Positions 1-6,447 of a stretch of 6,734 bases of DNA are shown piece by piece. Every line of letters starts with the position of its first letter. The stretch's first letter is position 1. Origin of the DNA: Kiritimatiellia bacterium (lineage in GTDB: Bacteria > Verrucomicrobiota > Kiritimatiellia > RFP12 > UBA3636); NCBI GenBank assembly GCA_016295275.1, contig JAEDLN010000132.1:1-6734 (forward strand). The letters are read 5' to 3'. The notes beneath the pieces were generated by a model. That model was not told the origin of the DNA, did no database searches, and worked only from the letters and a program-made list of their open reading frames with translations. The position numbers and the translations under genes are program-made.

Positions 1-298
1 GCGCATTACCCGGGCGGCGCGATAGGGACATCGCGCCCTACCGCCATTACACACGCAATATTCGCATGCCGCATTCCCACGGCCGCGGTGTGCGGCTCGC
101 CACCCTCCCAGCTCGCGCTCTTCACGCCCGCCGGGGCTCCCGGCCCCGTGCCGTGCTACTTGGCGGGGTTCGGGGTGCAATCCCGGTCGATGTCCGCCGC
201 TCGCCTCCACCGCCCCGTTGCCGCGCGCATCCCGTCCGCGCTCCGTCGCTCCCCCGTCCGTTCCCGCGCGCGCCGCCGCGCCGTCCACACCATGCATC
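1..298. repeat. Left GC-rich intergenic repeat island, no credible gene
   Basis: These 298 bases are visibly richer in GC than the genes and poor in adenine runs. Short open frames exist on both strands, but their products are Arg/Pro/Ala-rich low-complexity strings without family resemblance. Motifs shared with the right-hand island include 13-44 (inverted copy of 6576-6607), GCGGTGTGCGGCT at 85-97 (12/13 to 6620-6632 and 6702-6714), GCGGCTCGCCACC at 92-104 (same as 6689-6701), GTGCTACTTG at 153-162 (inverted at 6718-6727) and GCCCCGTTGCCG at 212-223 (same as 6451-6462 and 6542-6553). It appears to be mosaic, decayed intergenic repeat material. Confidence 0.6.
13..44. repeat. Inverted copy of the right-edge repeat core (31/32)
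   Basis: The reverse complement of 13-44 equals 6576-6607 except at one base (T against C, opposite 6596). It contains its own palindrome: arms 16-23 and 30-37 (GGCGCGAT / ATCGCGCC) with a 6-nt loop. The asymmetric GCGGTAG end shows that the left and right copies face in opposite directions. Confidence 0.85.
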
Positions 299-353
299 AA
301 AAATCAGGGGCAATGCGAAAACCCGCATTGCCCCTGATTTTTTTTTTTTTTTT
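299..353 (-). terminator. Intrinsic terminator, potentially bidirectional
   Basis: A perfect 19-bp stem (299-317 with 324-342) encloses a 6-nt loop (318-323), and the stem core pairs GGGGCAATGCG with its complement. The tract is T16 at 338-353 on the plus strand and, for minus-strand transcripts, T5 from the complement of A299-A303. The stem begins 37 nt after the stop at 379 of the last minus-strand gene, so it most likely ends that transcript. The much longer T tract faces plus-strand transcription. Confidence 0.88.
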
Positions 354-378
354 GCGCGCAAAATGCCGCAGCCGCGAA

Positions 379-2139
379 CTAGTTGGAGCTGGCGCGCCGG
401 CGAACGGCTTTCACCGTCACTTCCTTAGACGATTTCGGCTTCGTCTCCGTCGGCTGGTTTTCCGCATTGACCGCCAACGTCGCCGGCAAGAAGCGGTAGT
501 ACACCATCAGCTGCAACGCGCAAAGGCAGGTATCCTGAATGCGCCCGCCATCCGTTGTTTCGACCTTCTCGCCCGCCTCGCCGTTGCCGGGATAGACCGT
601 ACGGGCGTACTTGTCATTCGCCGAATAATGCTTGCCTCCGCCGGTATGGTGCTCGCCCTTGGAGGGACTGTCCCAAAAGCCGATGTCGCGAGGATTGCCG
701 TCTTGATCGACGTACTTATTGTATTCCGTATCTTCCTTCGGAATCTTCACCTGCTGCTTGATCAGCTCCGGCATGAACTGCTGGTTCCACTGCTTGAAAG
801 TAGCGCCGCCTTCCTGGAACTTCGCCTGCGTGATGTAGTACCAATAGTAGATCGGAGAACCGCCGCCGACAGGCTGCTTCCAGTTTTCAAACGAAAACTT
901 ATAGTCCGCAAGCAAATCCATCGTGCGCTTGACGGCCGGATGGTTCCACTTGCCGAGTAGCTGCATGCAAAGCGCACCGACGCCGGAAAGCCCCGTCGGA
1001 TTCTTGTTGTTGTAGCCGAAGCCGCCACGGCTCTCGTTGTGGTTCAACAAGAAACCCTCCGCAGCCTTCTCGTAGGCTTCATGCAACCCTTCCGCTTCCA
1101 ATCCCGCCGTATGGGCGGCCTTGATCGCTTGGGCAGCCCACCCCGCATACGACGTATCGCCCGTCGGATAGCCGGCATTGAACTTCATGTTGTACGCCCA
1201 CGTGCCGGTGGGATACTGCCCGCGGATAATGTGCGCAACCGCCTTTTCGGCCGCTTCCTTGACAAGCGGATTCTTCGTCATGGAATAGGCCTCGCTCAAC
1301 GCATACGTCGCAATCAAATGCGAATAGTTGTTGCCGTCTTTATTTTTGAAAAGCCCGTCCTGACGCTGTTCGTCGCAAAGGAACTTGATGGCCTTTTCGA
1401 CCGTGGGACCGAACTCGGGATTGTCCGGCGAAGGCGTTTCGCCGTGCGCTAGGAACGTGAGAATCGCCAGCCCCGTATTGGCCGTGGCCTGCCCGTCCCA
1501 CGAACCGTCCGGCTTCTGCTTGCTCTTCAGCCAGCGCAATGCGCGCATGACCGTCGCTTCGCCTTCTTTCGAACCGCCGAATTTGGCAAGCGCCGTACCA
1601 CGCTGACCCGGCGAACGCGAACCGAGAATGTTGCGCATAACAATCGGCGATTTCACGATTGAGACCGAGTTGAATTCCGCAGGCTTCGGAGAAACCGGCT
1701 CGTTCGGCGTAAAATCGGTCTGCGTCACGACATCGGACGAAAAGTCCGTCGGTCCGTCAAAGTCCGTATCGACCGGCTCCATCACGTCTGGCGGTTCATA
1801 CTCGGGAGGCTCCGGCTCTTCCACCTCCGGCGCTTCCTCCGCTTCTACGATTTCAACCTGCTGCGTATGGGTCGTGACCGTCGTGTCGTTCTTCAGCGTG
1901 AAGAGAAAGATGACGAAAATCAACGGCAGCAAGATCGCAACGATCGGTCCGGACATCAGCTGCAGCTGAAGCTTGGCGAACTTGTACTCGCCGGAGTCTT
2001 TCGGCTTGTTGAGGCCCTCCATCGTTTTGCGGAAACGCTCCGAAAACGACATATTCGCAAAAAGCTTCTGCAAGTCCTGCAGATTCTGATCCAATTCGGG
2101 AATCGGATTCCCGTTTTTGTCTAACTGTTGCTTGCTCAT
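379..2139 (-). CDS. Membrane-anchored prenyltransferase/squalene-cyclase repeat protein with TonB-like linker
   Basis: The exact function is unknown. The 586-residue product has a charged cytoplasmic N-terminus (1-61) without signal peptide features, one transmembrane helix (about 62-82, GPIVAILLPLIFVIFLF at 64-80), and an acidic, proline-rich linker at about 95-128 rich in Glu-Pro-Pro, as in the periplasmic part of TonB. A flexible segment leads to an alpha/alpha-toroid repeat domain (about 195-555) of the prenyltransferase/squalene oxidase repeat type: RALRWLKSKQKPDGSW (199-214), a second helical repeat near 246-263, GDTSYAGWAAQAIKAA (327-342), RGGFGYN (371-377) and the closing DTCLCALQLMVYYRFLP (536-552). 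No DXDD catalytic motif of squalene-hopene cyclase is seen, so cyclase activity is unlikely. The tail (about 565-586) is basic. The ATG at 2139 lacks a Shine-Dalgarno sequence; a TATAAT box about 90 nt upstream suggests its own promoter. Such proteins, often labelled terpene cyclase/mutase family, recur in PVC-group bacteria. A periplasmic binding or scaffold role is inferred only. Confidence 0.85.
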   Translation of the reverse strand: MSKQQLDKNGNPIPELDQNLQDLQKLFANMSFSERFRKTMEGLNKPKDSGEYKFAKLQLQLMSGPIVAILLPLIFVIFLFTLKNDTTVTTHTQQVEIVEAEEAPEVEEPEPPEYEPPDVMEPVDTDFDGPTDFSSDVVTQTDFTPNEPVSPKPAEFNSVSIVKSPIVMRNILGSRSPGQRGTALAKFGGSKEGEATVMRALRWLKSKQKPDGSWDGQATANTGLAILTFLAHGETPSPDNPEFGPTVEKAIKFLCDEQRQDGLFKNKDGNNYSHLIATYALSEAYSMTKNPLVKEAAEKAVAHIIRGQYPTGTWAYNMKFNAGYPTGDTSYAGWAAQAIKAAHTAGLEAEGLHEAYEKAAEGFLLNHNESRGGFGYNNKNPTGLSGVGALCMQLLGKWNHPAVKRTMDLLADYKFSFENWKQPVGGGSPIYYWYYITQAKFQEGGATFKQWNQQFMPELIKQQVKIPKEDTEYNKYVDQDGNPRDIGFWDSPSKGEHHTGGGKHYSANDKYARTVYPGNGEAGEKVETTDGGRIQDTCLCALQLMVYYRFLPATLAVNAENQPTETKPKSSKEVTVKAVRRRASSN

Positions 2140-2197
2140 TCGAAGGGATGGTTGGAAATGAAACGAAAAGGGATGAAACCAAAACCGGATGAAAACC
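2140..2197 (-). repeat. Short direct repeats in the leader of the prenyltransferase-fold gene
   Basis: Read on the plus strand, this leader holds related units: GGATGGTT at 2146-2153, AAATGAAACG at 2156-2165, GGATGAAACC at 2171-2180 and GGATGAAAACC at 2187-2197. Spacing is 10 to 16 bases. On the transcript they read as pyrimidine-rich GGTTTCATCC units. They may be a regulatory leader or simple-sequence drift; the sequence alone does not decide. Confidence 0.4.
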
Positions 2198-2227
2198 GGG
2201 GAAAGGCATGTTCGGGTCGTTCACTTT

Positions 2228-2233
2228 ATTATA
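2228..2233 (-). promoter_or_regulatory. Probable -10 box upstream of the prenyltransferase-fold gene
   Basis: The minus strand carries a perfect TATAAT in the 152-nt gap after xseB. Transcription would start near 2221, giving a leader of about 80 nt before the ATG at 2139. No convincing -35 hexamer is found at 15-19 nt spacing, and there is no extended TGn motif, so this is a moderate call. It would let the last gene be expressed independently of the lpxK-xseB transcript. Confidence 0.45.
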
Positions 2234-2291
2234 CGAACGCCAACGGAACTTTCTTAGAAAAAAAATCGCAGGGAACGAAAACGGCTTTTTT

Positions 2292-2549
2292 CTAGCGCCC
2301 GGGACTCTCCTCGAATTGGCTTTGCCCGGTCGATCCGTCCGCCTTGCCTGTCAACTCGTTGACCTTGCGCTCGATCTTCGCGAGACGCTCGTTGCAGAGG
2401 CGCACAAGGCGCTGCCCTTCTTCGAAGGACTTCACCATCTCGTCCAAACTCTGCGAGTTGTTCTCCATGTTGCCGATGATTTCCTCCAAGCGGGAAATCG
2501 CTTCTTCGAAGGAGAGTTTTTCAGATGCTGTTTTTGATTCGCTGGACAT
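2292..2549 (-). CDS. xseB: Exodeoxyribonuclease VII small subunit
   Basis: XseB is the small helical subunit that binds along the XseA large subunit in exonuclease VII, which degrades single-stranded DNA from both ends into oligonucleotides. The 85-residue product has the family pattern: SFEEAISRLEEIIGNMENN at 13-31, LDEMVKSFEEGQRLVRLCNERL at about 35-56, then a second amphipathic helix to about residue 67 ending in KVNEL, and a polar low-complexity tail. Length is within the family's 60-90 range. The ATG at 2549 matches the usual N-terminus. The same frame stays open far upstream to 3494, but only antiframe to the amidase, so that extension is not coding. No Shine-Dalgarno sequence is visible. 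It probably ends the lpxK-ruvB-amidase transcript. The partner gene xseA is not in the window, although the two are often adjacent in other bacteria. Confidence 0.93.
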   Translation of the reverse strand: MSSESKTASEKLSFEEAISRLEEIIGNMENNSQSLDEMVKSFEEGQRLVRLCNERLAKIERKVNELTGKADGSTGQSQFEESPGR

Positions 2550-2602
2550 TGTACAATTGCTGAAATGGGGTTGATCAAGGTTATCACACCGGGGAAAATC
2601 TG

Positions 2603-3949
2603 TCATTCTTTCTGCGGAGCGGCCGTCCGAATCGAGGCATCCGGCGCCGGGCTCGCGCCCTTGTACACACCCGCGTCCAAAAGGGCTTTGCGGCGAACGG
2701 AATCGTGCTGCGGATCGCTCGGTACGTTTGGCGGCTCCCAACGCGGAAAGGTCGCCGGAATCGTTATCGGTGCCGGAGAATCGCTTTTCGGAACGGGAAC
2801 AAACATCGTTTTTTCGACCGAGTCGCCGATCGGCGGAAGCCGCTTGCCTTTCTCGCCCGCCTTGTGCGGCGGCAATCCCGGCGAAAACGTTCCGTACGCC
2901 CAATCGGCAATGCCACGGTAGATGCCAAGCGCGATCTTGTCCAGCCCCGCTTCGGTCCGCAAAAAGGCCAAATCCTTCGGCGAACTCATAAAGCCGCATT
3001 CCACAAGCGCTGCCGGCATCGTCGCTTCCCGCAAAACGACAAACCGCGCACGCCGCACGCCGCGGTCCTTGCGCCCCGTCGCTTCCAGCAACCGGCGCTG
3101 AATCGAATAGCCCAACTGGAAATTCCCGATGTCCGAAGCGTTGCCGGGATACTTCAACCCCGCTTCCTGACTCGGAGTGCGCATCGAATAGGAGGTGGAC
3201 TCCATCCCCGATGCCGGAAAAACGTATGTCTCGATCCCTTCGGCATTCCCTTCGCTGGAATTGAGATGGATGCTTACAAATGCGTCCGCCCGCCAACGAT
3301 ACGCTTTGAAGGGACGTTCCGGAAGCGTCTGCGTGACCGATGCGTTTCTGCGCGTCAGCATGACTTCGAAGCCATCCTTTCGCAAGAGCTTTTCCACCCG
3401 TTTGGCAAGCTCGAGCGTGACAATCTTCTCCTGCGTGCGCTTGTCCGCGGAACAGGTTCCCGAATCCTGTCCCCCATGCCCCGGATCGAGGCAAATGCGA
3501 ATGGGCCGCATTTCCGTCAATGGCTGCGAACGCCCCTGCGTCAGTGGCGCCACCGTATACCGCTGGTCCGAAGGATGCGGCACCAATGCGCCCGTTTTTC
3601 GGTCCGGCTGGCTCGGTCGCCCCAGATAAACAAGGACGCCGTCAATCTCCGCGCGCGAACTGTCCCGCAAATACCTGACGGTCCACGGCTTCGTCGGAAA
3701 AGAAGGCGCAACCCGCTGCAAAACCGCCGTCCGGGGCTTTTCTTCCGACACCGGGATCTCCGCTCCGGAAACCGGTCGCGAATGGTTCGAAACGACATTC
3801 GTCGCCGCCGGAGATACCTCCGGAACCGGGTTTCCGTTTCCCTCTTTCGGCGCCGAAGCACAGCCCGTCGACAACAAAACCAAGAGGCTGGCAAGTCCGC
3901 AGACGATTCCCGCTCTACCGGGAAAAAACGGATCGGGTTCCGCGTTCAC
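2603..3949 (-). CDS. N-acetylmuramoyl-L-alanine amidase (Amidase_3), putative lipoprotein
   Basis: This is a zinc-dependent amidase of the AmiA/B/C-CwlV type, which cuts the bond between N-acetylmuramic acid and L-alanine in peptidoglycan, usually for daughter-cell separation or wall turnover. The 448-residue product begins with a hydrophobic segment (about 14-28) ending in LLSTGC, with Cys30 as the likely lipidated residue. The -3 position is Ser rather than the preferred Leu, so lipidation is probable, not certain. A linker (31-85) precedes a small region at about 88-140 that I cannot name. The catalytic domain covers about 150-353: DPGHGG with H158, E174, SIHLN with H228 and VECGF with E317 supply the expected zinc ligands and catalytic glutamate. 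A proline-rich, probably disordered tail runs from about 354 to 448. The start is GTG, fixed by the strong ribosome binding site and the lipoprotein signal. It sits 10 nt after ruvB, and xseB follows 53 nt downstream. The family is certain; the amiC-like role is inferred. Confidence 0.93.
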   Translation of the reverse strand: MNAEPDPFFPGRAGIVCGLASLLVLLSTGCASAPKEGNGNPVPEVSPAATNVVSNHSRPVSGAEIPVSEEKPRTAVLQRVAPSFPTKPWTVRYLRDSSRAEIDGVLVYLGRPSQPDRKTGALVPHPSDQRYTVAPLTQGRSQPLTEMRPIRICLDPGHGGQDSGTCSADKRTQEKIVTLELAKRVEKLLRKDGFEVMLTRRNASVTQTLPERPFKAYRWRADAFVSIHLNSSEGNAEGIETYVFPASGMESTSYSMRTPSQEAGLKYPGNASDIGNFQLGYSIQRRLLEATGRKDRGVRRARFVVLREATMPAALVECGFMSSPKDLAFLRTEAGLDKIALGIYRGIADWAYGTFSPGLPPHKAGEKGKRLPPIGDSVEKTMFVPVPKSDSPAPITIPATFPRWEPPNVPSDPQHDSVRRKALLDAGVYKGASPAPDASIRTAAPQKE

Positions 3950-3954
3950 CTTTT

Positions 3955-3960
3955 CTCCTC
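3955..3960 (-). promoter_or_regulatory. Strong Shine-Dalgarno site of the amidase gene
   Basis: The minus strand reads GAGGAG, then five bases (AAAAG), then the GTG start at 3949. This site fixes the start of the amidase gene and touches the last base of the ruvB stop codon, which suggests translational coupling. It is the only clear Shine-Dalgarno sequence among the five genes. Confidence 0.85.
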
Positions 3961-5057
3961 TACAGATTCAAGGAACCTTGCGTGAACATCGTCCGCGACG
4001 CGGCCGGACGGTTTCGCTCGATGCCAAGAATCTCAAATGCCTTCGGCGTCGCTTCACGGCCTCTCGACGTACGCGCCAAATAGCCTTCCTGAATCAGATA
4101 CGGTTCGTAGACGTCTTCAATCGTGTCCTGCTCCTCGCCGACCGATACGGCTATGTTGCCCAACCCGACGGGACCTCCGTTGAACCGCTCGCAGATGATG
4201 CGCAAAATGAGCTTGTCCATTTCATCCAACCCCGTGGAATCAATGCCCAAAACCAAAAGCGCGGAAGTGGCGACTTCCTCCGTGATGCGGTTTCCGGCCT
4301 TCACTTGCGCATAGTCGCGGACTCGCCGCAGCAAATTGTTGGCGACGCGCGCCGTGCCGCGCGAACACCGCGCAATCCGAAGCGCTCCCGCTTGCTCGAT
4401 CGAAACTCCCAAAAGCCGGGCGGATCGCATGACAATCCGCGACAGCTCTTCGTCCGAATACAACTCCAGCCGCGCATGAATGCCGAAACGGGAACGCAAC
4501 GGCATCGTCAAGAGTCCCTGCCGCGTCGTGGCGCCAATCAACGTAAAGCGCGGAAGAGGCAACCGGATCGAATGGGCATTCGGCCCCTGGTCGATCATGA
4601 TGTCTAGCACAAAGTCTTCCATCGCCGAATACAGGTACTCTTCGACCGATCGCTGCATGCGATGGATCTCGTCGATGAATAAAATGTCGCCCGCCGAAAG
4701 CGAATTCAACATGCCCGCCAAATCAATCGGTTTTTCCAAAATCGGCCCCGATGTCGCATGGACCTTTACCCCCATCGCTTCGGCCAGCAGATAGCACAAG
4801 GTCGTCTTGCCAAGCCCCGGCGGACCCGAGAGCAGAACATGGTCGAGCGCTTCGCCGCGCTTGCGCGCCGCCTCGACACTCAACAGCAACCGCTCGCGAA
4901 CCTTCTCCTGCCCCACAAAATCCTGAAAGGTGGACGGCCGCAACCGATTGTCGAACGGAACATTCGGCTGGTTGAACGTTTCGCGTGCCGGCACAGAGGA
5001 AAAATCCTCCGTTCCGGAGCCTGAAGTGCTGTGGTTGTTGGTTTTGCGACTGGACAT
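3960..5057 (-). CDS. ruvB: Holliday junction branch migration ATPase RuvB
   Basis: RuvB is the hexameric AAA+ motor that, with RuvA, drives branch migration of Holliday junctions in recombinational repair. The 365-residue product shows a weakly conserved N-terminal extension (1-33), then the LRPSTFQDFVGQ entry motif (39-50), Walker A GPPGLGKTT (78-86), Walker B with D129 and E130 followed by IHR, sensor-1 LIGATTR (173-179), the arginine-finger segment PLRSRFG (186-192), the sensor-2 helix SRGTARVANNLLRRVRDYA (232-250) and the C-terminal winged-helix domain (about 275-345). The ATG at 5057 was chosen because the open frame runs 38 codons further up to 5171 only by overlapping the 3' end of lpxK, and that extension has no family resemblance. 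No Shine-Dalgarno sequence is visible. The TAG stop at 3960-3962 abuts the ribosome binding site of the amidase gene. No ruvA or ruvC is in the window. Two motif residues differ from the common form (see findings). Confidence 0.97.
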   Translation of the reverse strand: MSSRKTNNHSTSGSGTEDFSSVPARETFNQPNVPFDNRLRPSTFQDFVGQEKVRERLLLSVEAARKRGEALDHVLLSGPPGLGKTTLCYLLAEAMGVKVHATSGPILEKPIDLAGMLNSLSAGDILFIDEIHRMQRSVEEYLYSAMEDFVLDIMIDQGPNAHSIRLPLPRFTLIGATTRQGLLTMPLRSRFGIHARLELYSDEELSRIVMRSARLLGVSIEQAGALRIARCSRGTARVANNLLRRVRDYAQVKAGNRITEEVATSALLVLGIDSTGLDEMDKLILRIICERFNGGPVGLGNIAVSVGEEQDTIEDVYEPYLIQEGYLARTSRGREATPKAFEILGIERNRPAASRTMFTQGSLNL

Positions 5058-5091
5058 GGTCAATACAAAAAACGGATGGACGCCCGGGGTG

Positions 5092-6342
5092 TCAGAGCTC
5101 CGCAGGCAACAGGGACGAGGCCGTCTGTTCCGCTTGTCTGCTCTTTTTGCCGCCCGGAACATCGGAAGCAAATGTCACTTCCTCGATGACACGGCGGAAC
5201 TCTTCGTCGCCACGCAGGAAATGAACCTCAATGCGCAAAAAGTACACGGGAACCGCACAGCGGTCGATACGCGTCATGCGAACGGCATCCTTCTCGGTCG
5301 TGATAATCGCATCGGCATGAAGCGAACCGGCCTGGTTGACCAAATCGATGATCTCTTGCTGCGAAAACCGGTGGTGATCGGCAAAATGCCTGCGCTCCAG
5401 AATCTCGGCACCGAGACGCTCGAGAGATTGCTCGAAACTGAGCGGCGCCGCAATGCCCGAAACGGCCATGATCCGCAAACCCCGCAATTTCTCCAACGGA
5501 AAACGCTCGCGCGTGAATGCGCCGACCAACGCCGTCGGATCATGGTTGCACTCCATGATGCCACAGGTCGGATTGAGCTGACGAATCTCTCTGCGCAACT
5601 CCGCCGTATCCCCTCCCCGCGCTTTCGTAATGCAGACAAACTGCGCCCGCTCGATATTCCGGGCCGGTTCGCGCAAAATGCCGCGCGGCAATACATTGCC
5701 GTTGCCAAACGGATTCGTCCGGTCGATCAATAGCAAATCACGCCGATGCAACAGCCGCTGATACTGGAACCCATCGTCCAACAAAAGCGTGTCGCACCCG
5801 AAATGCCGGACCGCATACCGCCCGCTTTTGACCCGGTCCTTGTCGACCAATACGACGACATCCGGCAAATTCGTGGCCAACATGTACGGCTCGTCGCCGG
5901 ACATCTCGCTGTCCAACAGCAACCGCTTTCCGTCGGAAACGATGCGCGGCTTCTGATTCTCCGCTCCCACCAGAAACTTCTCGCTCAGCCGTTTCCAAAA
6001 ACCCGATTCCTTCTTGCGGTAGCCGCGACTCAAAATCGCGACTTTCCGTCCCTGCGCCGTCAACTCCCGCGCCAACATCTCCACCATCGGCGTCTTGCCC
6101 GTTCCGCCAACCGTGACATTGCCGACGCTGATGACCTGGCAGCCAAGCGGATACCGCCGCAAAATGCCCGTATTGAATAAAAACAGCCGAATCTGGACAA
6201 CCGCCCCGTAAACCGATGATATGCGCTTCAGAAACCAAAGCAAGAGGCGGGTCGGCCACTCATGACCTTGATCCGCCCCTTTGTACTGAATGAGCGGCAG
6301 AAGAGAATTCTCCGCTTTTTCCAATGTTTTCCGTCTGCTCAT
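5092..6342 (-). CDS. lpxK: Tetraacyldisaccharide 4'-kinase (lipid A 4'-kinase) LpxK
   Basis: LpxK phosphorylates the 4' position of the tetraacyldisaccharide 1-phosphate precursor to make lipid IVA, at the cytoplasmic face of the inner membrane in the Raetz pathway. Visible in the 416-residue product: a hydrophobic N-terminal stretch (about 31-60) that fits the family's membrane-associated helix; the P-loop GNVTVGGTGKTP at 74-85; SRGY at 105-108; SGDEP at 148-152; LLLDDGFQY at 186-194; AVSGIAAP at 293-300; FADHHRF at 320-326; and TTEKDAVR at 348-355. All are family hallmarks in the usual order. The protein is longer than the roughly 330 residues usual for the family, through an extended N-terminus, a basic insert at about 110-133 and a C-terminal tail after about 390. 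The ATG at 6342 is the only sensible start, since the next in-frame Met lies inside the P-loop region. There is no Shine-Dalgarno sequence before it. It is the first gene after a good promoter, and ruvB follows 34 nt downstream. Identification is firm. Confidence 0.96.
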   Translation of the reverse strand: MSRRKTLEKAENSLLPLIQYKGADQGHEWPTRLLLWFLKRISSVYGAVVQIRLFLFNTGILRRYPLGCQVISVGNVTVGGTGKTPMVEMLARELTAQGRKVAILSRGYRKKESGFWKRLSEKFLVGAENQKPRIVSDGKRLLLDSEMSGDEPYMLATNLPDVVVLVDKDRVKSGRYAVRHFGCDTLLLDDGFQYQRLLHRRDLLLIDRTNPFGNGNVLPRGILREPARNIERAQFVCITKARGGDTAELRREIRQLNPTCGIMECNHDPTALVGAFTRERFPLEKLRGLRIMAVSGIAAPLSFEQSLERLGAEILERRHFADHHRFSQQEIIDLVNQAGSLHADAIITTEKDAVRMTRIDRCAVPVYFLRIEVHFLRGDEEFRRVIEEVTFASDVPGGKKSRQAEQTASSLLPAEL

Positions 6343-6365
6343 GAGGGATACGATGCTGTCGTGAG

Positions 6366-6394
6366 ATCATAACAAAAAAACACAATTCCCTCAA
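6366..6394 (-). promoter_or_regulatory. Sigma70-type promoter of the lpxK operon
   Basis: On the minus strand TTGAGG (6394-6389; 4/6 to TTGACA) and TATGAT (6371-6366; 5/6 to TATAAT) are separated by exactly 17 nt, and the spacer includes a T7 run. Transcription would begin near 6359, leaving a leader of roughly 17 nt before the lpxK ATG at 6342. It lies in a short AT-rich patch between the GC-rich repeat island and the gene, as expected for the operon's main promoter. Confidence 0.7.
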
Positions 6395-6447
6395 CCCGCA
6401 AACACCCCGTATCCCGCCGTGCGCACCGCCCCTATCCCCTCGCCCTT

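Noticed and set aside
88..960. Plus-strand open frame (290 codons) running from the left island into the last gene
   Set aside because: It crosses the terminator hairpin and T tract and then runs antisense to the prenyltransferase-fold gene; its product is low-complexity and Arg/Leu-rich.
2253..2291. Possible intrinsic terminator after xseB (T8 run on the minus strand at 2265-2258)
   Set aside because: The T run has no GC stem before it; only a weak A/T pairing is possible. Transcription may well continue into the next gene.
2550..3494. Upstream in-frame extension of xseB to a 400-codon frame
   Set aside because: The extension overlaps the amidase gene in another frame and resembles nothing. 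The conserved XseB sequence starts at the ATG at 2549.
2705..3985. Long plus-strand open frame (426 codons) opposite the amidase gene
   Set aside because: The product is Arg-rich without family resemblance, and it lies wholly antisense to a gene with intact catalytic motifs. It is a high-GC shadow frame.
5058..5171. 38-codon N-terminal extension of RuvB
   Set aside because: It overlaps the lpxK 3' end by 80 nt and is a basic, nonconserved string; the ATG at 5057 gives normal operon spacing.
4930..5733. Plus-strand open frame (267 codons) across ruvB and lpxK
   Set aside because: It is antisense to two firmly identified genes, and its product shows no recognisable domain.
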